DNA of 10,170 nucleotides from Gammaproteobacteria bacterium (GCA_011330835.1 DRPO01000421.1:1-10170); one strand, 5' to 3'; numbered from the stretch's first letter, positions 1-5,958 are shown. Made by a program: numbers and translations. The notes: a model not told the origin generated them from the letters alone.

Positions 1-206
1 ACCGACCGCAATTCTACTTCCGGACCACCGACGTCACGGGCGCGGTAGACCTTCCGGAAGGAACGGAAATGGTCATGCCGGGCGACAACGTCAAGATGAC
101 GGTGAGCCTGATCGCGCCGATCGCGATGGAAGAAGGATTGCGATTCGCGATCCGGGAAGGCGGGCGCACCGTGGGCGCTGGTGTTGTGTCCAAGATTATT
201 GAGTAA
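1..206 (+). CDS. tuf: Elongation factor Tu, C-terminal fragment
   Basis: The first complete codon is at position 3, and 67 residues run to a TAA at 204-206; the 5' part lies outside the window. EF-Tu is the cytoplasmic GTPase that carries aminoacyl-tRNA to the ribosomal A site. This piece is the end of domain 3, a beta barrel that contacts the tRNA T-stem and EF-Ts. The run RPQFYFRTTDVTG at the start, then MVMPGDN and the near-terminal FAIREGGRTVGAGVV, are family hallmarks and align without gaps to E. coli EF-Tu. The C-terminus is SKIIE where E. coli has AKVLG. The GTPase domain cannot be assessed. rpsJ begins only 5 bases after the stop, with no terminator between, so this tuf copy is probably cotranscribed with the S10 genes. 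Many proteobacteria have a second tuf copy elsewhere; that cannot be judged here. Confidence 0.97.
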   Translation, partial: RPQFYFRTTDVTGAVDLPEGTEMVMPGDNVKMTVSLIAPIAMEEGLRFAIREGGRTVGAGVVSKIIE

Positions 207-211
207 CGATG

Positions 212-523
212 ATGAAAAGCCAGAGTATCCGAATCCGTCTTAAAGCGTTCGATCACCGACTCATCGATCGTTCCGCGCGCGAGATCGTTGAAACAGCCCG
301 TCGCACCGGCGCCCGGGTCAAGGGGCCTATTCCCCTGCCGACCCGGAAGGAGCGCTTTACCGTGCTGATTTCTCCGCATGTCAACAAGGATGCGCGGGAT
401 CAATACGAGCTGCGTACGCACAAGCGCCTGATGGATATCGTCGAGCCGACCGAGAAGACGGTTGACGCCCTGATGAAGCTGGATCTCGCCGCTGGAGTGG
501 ATGTGCAGATAAAGCTTAACTAA
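212..523 (+). CDS. rpsJ: 30S ribosomal protein S10 (NusE)
   Basis: S10 is a 3' (head) domain protein of the small subunit. As NusE it also pairs with NusB in transcription antitermination. The 103-residue product matches the usual family length and is close to E. coli S10 from IRIRLKAFDHRLID through the extended loop GPIPLPTRKERFTVLISPHVNKDARDQ (about residues 38-63, quoted in part only as a landmark) to DLAAGVDVQI at the end. Tandem ATG codons lie at 209 and 212. I chose 212 because it gives the family length and aligns M-K-S-Q with E. coli M-Q-N-Q. The ribosome binding site is weak: only GAG at 201-203, inside the tuf stop region. Initiation may therefore rely on ribosomes finishing tuf. 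A promoter-like sequence overlaps the stop codon. Confidence 0.97.
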   Translation: MKSQSIRIRLKAFDHRLIDRSAREIVETARRTGARVKGPIPLPTRKERFTVLISPHVNKDARDQYELRTHKRLMDIVEPTEKTVDALMKLDLAAGVDVQIKLN

Positions 524-544
524 GCGAAGATATTCTGGCATAAT
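516..544 (+). promoter_or_regulatory. Predicted sigma-70 promoter for rplC and downstream genes
   Basis: A -35-like TTAACT (516-521, 4 of 6 consensus bases) and a -10-like CATAAT (539-544, 5 of 6) are separated by exactly 17 bases. A TG at 536-537, one base before the -10 hexamer, makes it an extended -10 element. The bases after the -10 (GCGCGC, 545-550) form a GC-rich discriminator. Known stringently controlled rRNA and ribosomal-protein promoters share this property, so ppGpp/DksA control is an inference. Transcription would start near 551, leaving about 90 bases of untranslated leader before rplC. The -35 element overlaps the rpsJ stop codon. Confidence 0.7.
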
Positions 545-556
545 GCGCGCCCTTTA

Positions 557-588
557 GCGGCCCGGGTCGGATTTCCGACTCGGGCCGC
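557..588 (+). promoter_or_regulatory. Strong GC-rich hairpin in the rplC leader
   Basis: GCGGCCCGGGTCGG (557-570) pairs with CCGACTCGGGCCGC (575-588). The stem is 14 continuous base pairs including one G-U pair, closing a 4-base loop ATTT. It starts only a few bases after the predicted transcription start. The 3' flank is GAGTTTCTAGG rather than a run of T, so it is not a standard intrinsic terminator. It may be an attenuator, a target for autoregulation by L4 (which controls the E. coli S10 leader), or a transcript-stabilising 5' end. The pairing is seen in the sequence; the role is inferred. Confidence 0.75.
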
Positions 589-610
589 GAGTTTCTAGGA
601 AATTGAAAAT

Positions 611-628
611 AGCTGGTTTTTGTCAGCT
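611..628 (+). promoter_or_regulatory. Small hairpin next to the rplC ribosome binding site
   Basis: AGCTG (611-615) pairs with CAGCT (624-628), possibly extended by a G616-T623 wobble, around a T-rich loop. The 3' arm ends directly before the GAGG (629-632) that serves rplC. Five pairs is short, so the fold is uncertain, but its placement could affect access to the binding site. Confidence 0.35.
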
Positions 629-632
629 GAGG
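629..632 (+). promoter_or_regulatory. Ribosome binding site deciding the rplC start
   Basis: GAGG lies 9 bases before the ATG at 642 and only 3 bases before the in-frame ATG at 636. The spacing favours 642, in agreement with the family N-terminus MSIGVVGRK. Confidence 0.75.
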
Positions 633-641
633 TTAATGAAA

Positions 642-1280
642 ATGTCGATCGGAGTTGTTGGAAGAAAGCTTGGCATGAGCCGGGTTTTTACCGAAGACGG
701 CGCTTCTGTTCCCGTCAGCGTTATCGAAGTGCTGGCGAACCGGGTCTGTCAGGTCAAGAACGAGGAGACGGATGGTTACACCGCGATCCAGGTGACTTCC
801 GGCGCCCGAAAGGCTTCTCGCGTCAACAAGCCGATGGCCGGCCATTTCAAGAAGGCGGGCGTCGAGCCGGGGCGTGGTCTGTGGGAATTCCGCGTGGACG
901 GAGACCATGGTTATGAAGTGGGCGCTGAAATCGGTTGCGATATTTTCGAGCCGGGCCAGGTTGTCGATGTCAGCGGCGTGACGATCGGCAAGGGCTTTGC
1001 CGGCACGATCAAGCGCCACAATTTCGCAGGCAAGGACGCAACGCACGGTAACTCGATCAATCACCGGACGCCGGGTTCGATTGGTCAGTGCCAAACGCCG
1101 GGCCGCGTGTTCAAGGGCAAGAAGATGTCAGGCCACATGGGCAACGTCAAGCGAACTCAGCAGAACCTGGAAGTGGTCAAGGTCGATGCTGAGAGAAATC
1201 TGGTTTTGATCAAGGGCTCGGTGCCCGGGTCGAAGGGCGGTGATGTCATCATCGCTCCGGCAGTCAAGAAGAAAGGTTAG
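642..1280 (+). CDS. rplC: 50S ribosomal protein L3
   Basis: L3 is an early-assembly large-subunit protein whose long loop reaches towards the peptidyl transferase centre. The product has 212 residues (E. coli 209) and is recognisable along its whole length: MSIGVVGRKLGM at the start, RGLWEFR near 78-84, GKGFAGT near 117-122, then the extended loop with DATHGNS, GSIGQCQTPG and VFKGKKM. Gln151 in GQCQT corresponds to E. coli Gln150, the residue methylated by PrmB. In-frame ATG codons at 603 and 636 exist. They would add residues foreign to the family, and 603 lies in the leader between the two hairpins, so 642 is preferred. rplC is the first gene after the predicted internal promoter, and rplD follows after 2 bases. 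Confidence 0.97.
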   Translation: MSIGVVGRKLGMSRVFTEDGASVPVSVIEVLANRVCQVKNEETDGYTAIQVTSGARKASRVNKPMAGHFKKAGVEPGRGLWEFRVDGDHGYEVGAEIGCDIFEPGQVVDVSGVTIGKGFAGTIKRHNFAGKDATHGNSINHRTPGSIGQCQTPGRVFKGKKMSGHMGNVKRTQQNLEVVKVDAERNLVLIKGSVPGSKGGDVIIAPAVKKKG

Positions 1281-1282
1281 TT

Positions 1283-1885
1283 ATGGATCTTCAGGTTGTA
1301 GGCGGCGGTAGCGTGTCGGTATCCGAAGACGCTTTTGGCAAGGCGTTCAATCCCGCGCTGGTGCATCAGGCCGTTGTGGCCTATCTTGCGGGCGGACGCG
1401 CGGGAACCAAGGCGCAAAAGAACCGTTCCGATGTGTCCGGCGGCGGCGCCAAGCCGTGGCGTCAAAAGGGCACCGGTCGCGCTCGCGCGGGTACGATCCG
1501 CAGCCCGCTGTGGCGTTCCGGCGGCGTAACGTTCGCGGCGCGTCCTCGCGACTATTCGCAAAAGCTGAACAAGAAAATGTATCGGGGCGCGATCCGCTCG
1601 ATCGTCTCGGAGCTGGCGCGCCAGGAGCGGCTGGTGGTTGTCGATTCGTTCGCTTGCGATACGCACAAGACGAAGGATCTGGTGAAGAAGCTCGCGGATC
1701 TCGGTCTGAATGACGTATTGATCGTTGTCGAGTCGGTCGATGACAATCTCAAGCGCGCATCGGGCAATCTGCATCGCGTCGATGTGTCGGATGTGTCTGG
1801 CCTCAACCCCGTTTCCCTGTTGCGAAACGAGAAGGTTTTGATGACTTCCGGAGCGGTCAAGAAAGTAGAGGAGTGGTTGTCATGA
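1283..1885 (+). CDS. rplD: 50S ribosomal protein L4
   Basis: L4 has a globular surface domain and a long arm that lines the peptide exit tunnel with L22. In E. coli it represses its own S10 operon through the mRNA leader. The product has 200 residues (E. coli 201). The arm is clear at about residues 40-95: KPWRQKGTGRARAG, SPLWRSGGVTFAARPRDYSQK and NKKMYRGA. Lys62 in QKGTG corresponds to E. coli Lys63, a macrolide-resistance position, and is wild type here. AAAGG at 1272-1276 gives a 6-base spacing to the ATG. The stop overlaps the rplW start in ATGA. Whether this L4 regulates the leader at 551-641 is an inference. Confidence 0.97.
   Translation: MDLQVVGGGSVSVSEDAFGKAFNPALVHQAVVAYLAGGRAGTKAQKNRSDVSGGGAKPWRQKGTGRARAGTIRSPLWRSGGVTFAARPRDYSQKLNKKMYRGAIRSIVSELARQERLVVVDSFACDTHKTKDLVKKLADLGLNDVLIVVESVDDNLKRASGNLHRVDVSDVSGLNPVSLLRNEKVLMTSGAVKKVEEWLS
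1867..1873 (+). promoter_or_regulatory. Ribosome binding site deciding the rplW start
   Basis: AGAGGAG sits 8 bases before the ATG at 1882. An in-frame GTG at 1873 overlaps this site and so cannot use it, which rules out the longer start. Confidence 0.75.
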
Positions 1886-2178
1886 ATCAAAACAGACTGC
1901 TTCAGGTGCTGCGGATGCCGCATGTCTCCGAAAAGTCCGCGCTGGCCGCTGAAAACAGCAATCAATATGTTTTCAAGGTTGCCGTTGACGCCACCAAGAA
2001 GGAGATCCGCAAGGCGGTCGAATCCATCTTCGATGTCAAGGTGGAGCAGGTGCGCGTCGTCAATGTGAAGGGCAAGACCAAGCGTTTTGGCATGCGCGAT
2101 GGCAAGCGATCCGACTGGCGCAAGGCGTATATTCGCGTCCAGGAAGGTCAGGAAATCGAATTCGCCGGAGTCGAATAG
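1882..2178 (+). CDS. rplW: 50S ribosomal protein L23
   Basis: L23 sits at the tunnel exit and is the docking point for trigger factor, SRP and the SecY translocon. The product has 98 residues, typical for the family. Key features are the PHVSEK motif at residues 13-18, with Glu17 matching the trigger-factor-contacting Glu18 of E. coli; the helix KKEIRKAVESIF; and VKGKTKRFG followed by RSDWRKAY in the distal half. The ATG overlaps the rplD stop by 4 bases (ATGA), so translation is probably coupled to L4. An in-frame GTG 9 bases upstream is rejected because it lies within the ribosome binding site. Confidence 0.97.
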   Translation: MNQNRLLQVLRMPHVSEKSALAAENSNQYVFKVAVDATKKEIRKAVESIFDVKVEQVRVVNVKGKTKRFGMRDGKRSDWRKAYIRVQEGQEIEFAGVE

Positions 2179-2180
2179 TC

Positions 2181-3011
2181 ATGGCTACTATCAAGGCAAA
2201 ACCCACATCGCCCGGTCGGCGATTTACCGTTAGCGTCGCGCGTCCTCACCTGCACAAGGGTGAACCGCATGCGCCGCTGGTAGAGAAGAAAACCAAAACC
2301 GGTGGCCGCAACAACAAGGGTCGGATTACCACCCGTCATGTTGGCGGCGGTCACAAGCAGCGCTACAGGGTCATTGATTTCAAGCGCAAGAAGGACGGCA
2401 TTCAGGCCAGGGTTGAGCGGATCGAATACGATCCCAACCGAACGGCGCATATCGCGTTGCTGGTGTATGCCGATGGCGAGCGGCGTTATATCATCGCGCC
2501 CCAGTCTCTGCGCGCCGGCGATACCGTTCAATCGGGCATTACCGCGCCGATCAAGCCGGGGAATGCGTTGCCGTTGAGGAACATTCCGGTTGGCACCGTG
2601 GTTCATTGCGTCGAGCTCAAGCCGGGCAAGGGCGCGCAAATGGCTCGCAGCGCCGGGACGTCGGTTCAACTGGTGGCGCGCGAGGGCAACTATGCCACCT
2701 TGAGGCTTCGTTCCGGCGAAATGCGTAAGGTGCTGTCCGAGTGTCGCGCGACGGTTGGCAGTGTCTCCAACTCGGAGCACAACCTGATAAAGCTCGGCAA
2801 GGCGGGCGCCAAGCGCTGGCGTGGCGTTCGGCCCACCGTTCGCGGCGTGGCGATGAATCCGGTGGATCACCCTCATGGCGGCGGCGAAGGTCGTACCTCG
2901 GGCGGTCGCCATCCGGTTTCGCCCTGGGGGATGCCGACCAAGGGATACAAAACGCGCAAGAACAAGCGCACGGATAAACTGATTGTGCGTCAGCGCAAGA
3001 AACGCAAGTAA
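2181..3011 (+). CDS. rplB: 50S ribosomal protein L2
   Basis: L2 binds 23S rRNA near the peptidyl transferase centre and is needed for subunit association and assembly. The 276 residues (E. coli 273) cover the whole family: KPTSPGRR at 7-14, GGRNNKGRITTRHVGGGHK at 41-59, the SH3-like core with EYDPNRTAHIAL and GERRYI, NIPVG at 134-138, and AMNPVDHPHGGGEGR at 224-238. His230 in that last motif is equivalent to the conserved E. coli His229 (mature numbering). The C-terminus is strongly basic (KRTDKLIVRQRKKRK). GGAG at 2167-2170 precedes the ATG by 10 bases. Two bases separate it from the rplW stop. Confidence 0.98.
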   Translation: MATIKAKPTSPGRRFTVSVARPHLHKGEPHAPLVEKKTKTGGRNNKGRITTRHVGGGHKQRYRVIDFKRKKDGIQARVERIEYDPNRTAHIALLVYADGERRYIIAPQSLRAGDTVQSGITAPIKPGNALPLRNIPVGTVVHCVELKPGKGAQMARSAGTSVQLVAREGNYATLRLRSGEMRKVLSECRATVGSVSNSEHNLIKLGKAGAKRWRGVRPTVRGVAMNPVDHPHGGGEGRTSGGRHPVSPWGMPTKGYKTRKNKRTDKLIVRQRKKRK

Positions 3012-3024
3012 GTGAGGTAGTCAA

Positions 3025-3297
3025 GTGCCACGTTCGCTGATTAAAGGCCCGTTCGTCGACCATCACCTGGAAAAGAAGGTGAGGGCGGCTGTCGAATCGG
3101 GCGACAAGAAGCCTATCAAGACCTGGTCGCGCCGCTCCATGGTGACGCCGGACATGGTGGGTCTGACGATTGCCATTCATAACGGGCGTCAGCACATGCC
3201 GGTTTTGATTAACGAGAACATGGTTGGCCACAAATTGGGCGAGTTCGCCATGACGCGCACCTATCGCGGCCACGTAGCCAACAAGAAGGCGAGGTAA
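3025..3297 (+). CDS. rpsS: 30S ribosomal protein S19
   Basis: S19 lies in the small-subunit head, pairs with S13 and lines the A-site/bridge B1a region. The start codon is GTG, supported by GAGGT (3014-3018) at 6 bases and by the universal N-terminus MPRSLIKGPF. The 90-residue product (E. coli 92) has GDKKPIKTWSRRS at 26-38, HNGRQHMPV at 52-60, and GHKLGEFAMTRTYRGH at 68-83. The C-terminus ends in KKAR, two residues shorter than E. coli. The stop TAA shares bases with the GAGGT that serves rplV, so the two genes are tightly linked. Confidence 0.97.
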   Translation: MPRSLIKGPFVDHHLEKKVRAAVESGDKKPIKTWSRRSMVTPDMVGLTIAIHNGRQHMPVLINENMVGHKLGEFAMTRTYRGHVANKKAR

Positions 3298-3302
3298 TCA
3301 CA

Positions 3303-3641
3303 GTGTCTATCGAGACATCAGCCCGACTGAAAATGGCGAGGATTTCGCCCCAGAAGGCGCGTCTGGTTGCCGACCAGGTGCGCGGCCTTGAGGTCGAAAA
3401 AGCGCTGGAAGTGCTGACATTCAGCCCGAAGAAGGCGGCCAGGATCGTGAAGAAGGTGCTGGAGTCGGCCATCGCCAACGCGGAAAACAATGAGGGCGCC
3501 GACATCGACGAACTCAAGGTTTCGACGATTTACGTAGACCAGGGGCCGGTTTTCAAACGCATCCAGGCGCGGGCGAAAGGGCGCGCCAACCGCATTGTCA
3601 AACGCACCAGTCATATTACTGTCTGCGTCAGCGATCAGTAG
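3303..3641 (+). CDS. rplV: 50S ribosomal protein L22
   Basis: L22 contacts all 23S rRNA domains, and its beta-hairpin lines the exit tunnel opposite L4. The start is GTG, the second GTG-start gene in succession, with GAGGT at 3291-3295 (7-base spacing). The product has 112 residues (E. coli 110). It carries SPQKARLVAD near 15-24, KKVLESAIANAENN near 50-63, and the hairpin arm VDQGPVFKRIQARAKGRA at 78-95 followed by KRTSHITV. The arm contains no insertion or deletion of the kind linked to macrolide resistance. Nine bases separate it from rpsC. Confidence 0.97.
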   Translation: MSIETSARLKMARISPQKARLVADQVRGLEVEKALEVLTFSPKKAARIVKKVLESAIANAENNEGADIDELKVSTIYVDQGPVFKRIQARAKGRANRIVKRTSHITVCVSDQ

Positions 3642-3650
3642 GAACAAACT

Positions 3651-4349
3651 ATGGGACAAAAAGTACACCCAATCGGTTTTCGGCTCGGGATTTCCGCCGA
3701 CTGGAACTCACGCTGGTACGCGGATGGTCGCGACTACGCCCGGAATCTGCTGAGCGATACGCGGATACGCGAATTCTTGATGAAGAAGCTGGCGAATGCT
3801 TCCGTCAAGAAGATCGAGATTCAGCGGTTCGCCGGCAATGCGCTGGTGACGATTCATACCGCGCGTCCCGGCATCGTTATCGGCAAGAAGGGCGAGGATA
3901 TCGAGCGCTTGCGGAAAACGGTCGCCTCCATGATCGGCGTGGATGTCGACAAGCTCAAGATGAATATCGAGGAAGTGCGCAAGCCGGAAATCGAGGCGCA
4001 ACTGGTCTCCGAGAGCATCTCGCAGCAGCTTGAGCGCCGCATCATGTTTCGGCGCGCCATGAAACGCGCGGTCAGCAACGCGATGCGTCTGGGCGCCCTC
4101 GGCGTCAAGGTGCATGTATCCGGGCGTTTGAACGGCGCGGAAATCGCGCGGGCGGAGTGGTATCGCGAAGGTCGCGTTCCGCTGCACACGCTTCGCGCCG
4201 ATATCGATTACGGTTTTACCGAAGCCAAGACGACCTACGGGATTCTTGGCGTCAAGGTGTGGATCTACAAGGGCGAGGTTTATGACCTCGAGTCCAAGCG
4301 CCAAGCGTCGAAAAAAGCCGCGCCCAAAGGACAGCGTAAGGGTGACTGA
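3651..4349 (+). CDS. rpsC: 30S ribosomal protein S3
   Basis: S3 forms part of the mRNA entry channel and, with S4 and S5, the ribosomal helicase. The 232 residues equal the typical proteobacterial length. The N-terminus MGQKVHP and RLGI are invariant in the family. A type II KH domain is shown by ARPGIVIGKKGEDIE, with the GKKG loop at 78-81. FRRAMKRAV at 133-141 supplies Arg134, Arg135 and Lys138, equivalent to the E. coli helicase residues. The C-terminal domain has AEWYREGRVPLHTLRADIDYG and GVKVWIYKGE, ending in a lysine-rich tail. AGGA at 3640-3643 overlaps the rplV stop and lies 7 bases before the ATG. Confidence 0.98.
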   Translation: MGQKVHPIGFRLGISADWNSRWYADGRDYARNLLSDTRIREFLMKKLANASVKKIEIQRFAGNALVTIHTARPGIVIGKKGEDIERLRKTVASMIGVDVDKLKMNIEEVRKPEIEAQLVSESISQQLERRIMFRRAMKRAVSNAMRLGALGVKVHVSGRLNGAEIARAEWYREGRVPLHTLRADIDYGFTEAKTTYGILGVKVWIYKGEVYDLESKRQASKKAAPKGQRKGD

Positions 4350-4351
4350 TC

Positions 4352-4765
4352 ATGTTGCAACCAAAGAGAACCAAGTATCGCAAACAGCATAAGGGCCGCA
4401 ATCGTGGACTTGCCCAAAACGGTAACAAGGTCAGTTTTGGCGAATACGGCCTGAAAGCGACCGGTCGGGGTCGGATCACGGCGCGTCAGATCGAGGCGGC
4501 TCGTCGGGCGATGACCCGTCGCGTCAAGCGCGTTGGAAAAATCTGGATTCGCATTTTTCCCGATGTTCCGGTGACCAAGAAACCACTGGAGGTCCGGATG
4601 GGTAAAGGAAAGGGCAACGTGGAATACTGGGTTGCCAAGATCCAGCCGGGCAAGATGCTCTACGAGATGGAAGGCGTCGATGAGGAAACCGCGCGCGATG
4701 CGTTCAGGCTTGCCGCGGCCAAGCTCCCTGTCCCGACGCAGTTTGTTACACGCCAGGTGATGTGA
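4352..4765 (+). CDS. rplP: 50S ribosomal protein L16
   Basis: L16 organises the A-site region and 5S rRNA neighbourhood of the large subunit and is added late in assembly. The 137-residue product matches the Pseudomonas length, one more than E. coli because of an extra residue around NGNK (23-26). Family marks are MLQPKRTKYRK, GRNRGLAQ, ARQIEAARRAMTR and VRMGKGKGNVEYWVA. Arg82 in that last motif corresponds to E. coli Arg81, which the oxygenase RoxA (YcfD) hydroxylates. GGTGA at 4341-4345 is a plausible ribosome binding site. The stop overlaps the rpmC start by one base (TGATG). Confidence 0.97.
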   Translation: MLQPKRTKYRKQHKGRNRGLAQNGNKVSFGEYGLKATGRGRITARQIEAARRAMTRRVKRVGKIWIRIFPDVPVTKKPLEVRMGKGKGNVEYWVAKIQPGKMLYEMEGVDEETARDAFRLAAAKLPVPTQFVTRQVM

Positions 4766-4968
4766 TGAAAGCCGCTGAATTACGTAACAAGACGATCGAC
4801 GAACTGAATGAAGAGCTCGTCAGTCTCCGGCAGGAGCAGTTCAATCTCCGGATGCAACAGGGGACGGGGCAAACGCCTCGGCCCGACCAGATCCGCAAGG
4901 CGCGCAAGAATGTTGCCCGGGTCATGACGATCATCCGTGAAAAGCAGCTTCAGGGTAAAGAGTCATGA
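4765..4968 (+). CDS. rpmC: 50S ribosomal protein L29
   Basis: L29 is a small two-helix protein next to L23 at the tunnel exit, in the docking area for SRP and the translocon. The product has 67 residues (E. coli 63). The first helix carries KAAELRNKTIDELNEEL and the family motif EQFNLRMQ at 24-31; the second is IRKARKNVARVMTIIREK. The extra length comes from a slightly longer tail and a linker containing TPRPD. The ATG at 4765 shares its A with the rplP stop. AGGTGA at 4755-4760, inside the rplP coding end, serves as binding site. An in-frame GTG at 4762 is less likely because the family starts MKA. The stop overlaps the rpsQ ATG. Confidence 0.96.
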   Translation: MKAAELRNKTIDELNEELVSLRQEQFNLRMQQGTGQTPRPDQIRKARKNVARVMTIIREKQLQGKES

Positions 4969-5231
4969 GTGAAGAGCGTAAAGAAGAATCGAACAAGATC
5001 GAACGGACGGTCTCCGGACGCGTGGTCAGCGACAAGATGGACAAGACCATAACGGTGCTGGTCGAGCGTCGGGTCAAGCACCCCGTGTACGGAAAATTCA
5101 TCCGTCGATCCAGCAAGTTCCATGTGCACGATGAAAACAATTCGGCGCGGGTTGGCGACACGGTCGTCATCAAGGAGTCTCGCCCGTATTCCAAGACCAA
5201 GTCGTGGGATTTGGTCCGAGTCGTCGATTAG
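4965..5231 (+). CDS. rpsQ: 30S ribosomal protein S17
   Basis: S17 is an OB-fold primary 16S rRNA binding protein needed for early 30S assembly. The product has 88 residues (E. coli 84), with a charged N-terminal extension MSEERKEESN before the core ERTVSGRVVSDKMDKTITV. The core continues with KHPVYGKFIRRSSKFHVHD, and the signature GDTVVIKESRPYSKTK lies at 64-79. The ATG overlaps the rpmC stop by 4 bases (ATGA), and AGGG at 4952-4955 precedes it. This is the last gene of the S10 series. The following 29-base gap to rplN holds no convincing promoter. Confidence 0.97.
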   Translation: MSEERKEESNKIERTVSGRVVSDKMDKTITVLVERRVKHPVYGKFIRRSSKFHVHDENNSARVGDTVVIKESRPYSKTKSWDLVRVVD

Positions 5232-5260
5232 TCAGTTATTAATTCGGACGGAATACTGAA

Positions 5261-5629
5261 ATGATTCAGATGCAGACAGTACTCAGCGTTGCTGATAACA
5301 GTGGCGCGAAAAAGGTACAGTGCATAAAAGTGTTGGGCGGGTCTCATCGTCGTTACGCGGCGATCGGGGACGTCATCAAGGTCAGCGTCAAGGAGGCCAT
5401 CCCGCGCGGGAAGGTCAAGAAGGGCGATGTCTATAATGCCGTGGTCGTGCGCACGGCCAAGGGCGTGCGTCGCAAGGATGGTTCGCTGATCCGCTTCGAC
5501 AATAATGCGGCGGTTCTGCTGAACAATCAGAATCAGCCGATTGGCACACGTATTTTTGGTCCGGTGACGCGAGAACTCAGAACCCAGCAGTTCATGAAGA
5601 TTATCTCGCTGGCCCCGGAAGTTCTTTAA
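5261..5629 (+). CDS. rplN: 50S ribosomal protein L14
   Basis: L14 sits on the intersubunit face of the large subunit, contacts h14 of 16S rRNA, and is the binding site of the silencing factor RsfS. The product has 122 residues (E. coli 123). It starts MIQMQTVLSVADNSGA and has the signature region KVLGGSHRRYAAIGD, KEAIPRGKVKKGDV and PIGTRIFGPVTREL. Thr96, Arg97 and Lys113 match the RsfS-contact positions of E. coli. It lacks one residue in the NNQNQP segment. The ATG at 5270 is rejected because the family begins MIQ. The binding site is weak (CGGA around 5249-5252). This is the first gene of the spc series. Confidence 0.97.
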   Translation: MIQMQTVLSVADNSGAKKVQCIKVLGGSHRRYAAIGDVIKVSVKEAIPRGKVKKGDVYNAVVVRTAKGVRRKDGSLIRFDNNAAVLLNNQNQPIGTRIFGPVTRELRTQQFMKIISLAPEVL

Positions 5630-5640
5630 CGGAGAGATCG

Positions 5641-5958
5641 ATGAACCGTTTACGTAAAGGCGACGAAGTCATTGTCATTGCCGGAAAGGACAAGGGGCGT
5701 CGGGGAACCGTTGAAAAGGTTCTTCGCAATGGCCGCGTTCTCGTGCAGAACATCAACATGGTGAAAAAGCACCAGAAGGGCAATCCCAATGCGGGCGTTC
5801 CCGGCGGCATCATCCAGAAGGAGATGCCGTTGCACGCTTCCAATGTCATGTTGTTCAACCCGGCTACCGGCAAGGGCGACCGGATTGGTTACAAGACGCT
5901 CGAAGATGGTCGCAAGGTCCGTTACTTCAAATCGAATAACGAAACCGTTGACCAGTAG
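5641..5958 (+). CDS. rplX: 50S ribosomal protein L24
   Basis: L24 starts large-subunit assembly on 23S rRNA and also lies near the tunnel exit. The 105 residues match the family (E. coli 104). A KOW motif spans about 6-32 (KGDEVIVIAGKDKGRRGTVEKV). It is followed by NMVKKHQKGNP, PGGIIQKE, SNVMLFNPATGK and a C-terminal KVRYFKSNNET. GGAG at 5631-5634 lies 6 bases before the ATG. The stop TAG overlaps the AGGTGA that serves rplE, so rplX and rplE are likely coupled. Confidence 0.97.
   Translation: MNRLRKGDEVIVIAGKDKGRRGTVEKVLRNGRVLVQNINMVKKHQKGNPNAGVPGGIIQKEMPLHASNVMLFNPATGKGDRIGYKTLEDGRKVRYFKSNNETVDQ

Noticed and set aside
543..557. Tiny leader-peptide frame (ATG plus three codons and TAG)
   Set aside because: Its ATG overlaps the predicted -10 element and lies upstream of the likely transcription start, has no binding site, and is too short to judge.
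557..600. Intrinsic terminator after rpsJ
   Set aside because: The hairpin is strong, but the 3' flank is GAGTTTCTAGG with no T-run, and the predicted transcription start lies just upstream. A regulatory leader stem is the better reading.
603..641. N-terminal extension of L3 from the ATG at 603 or 636
   Set aside because: The extra residues do not belong to the family, and the GAGG at 629-632 is correctly spaced only for 642.
2148..2912. 254-codon open frame on the - strand opposite rplB
   Set aside because: It lies wholly against a confident L2 gene and shows no family motifs; it is a shadow of the sense codons.
3708..4304. 198-codon open frame on the - strand opposite rpsC
   Set aside because: It is antisense to a full-length S3 and no domain can be recognised.
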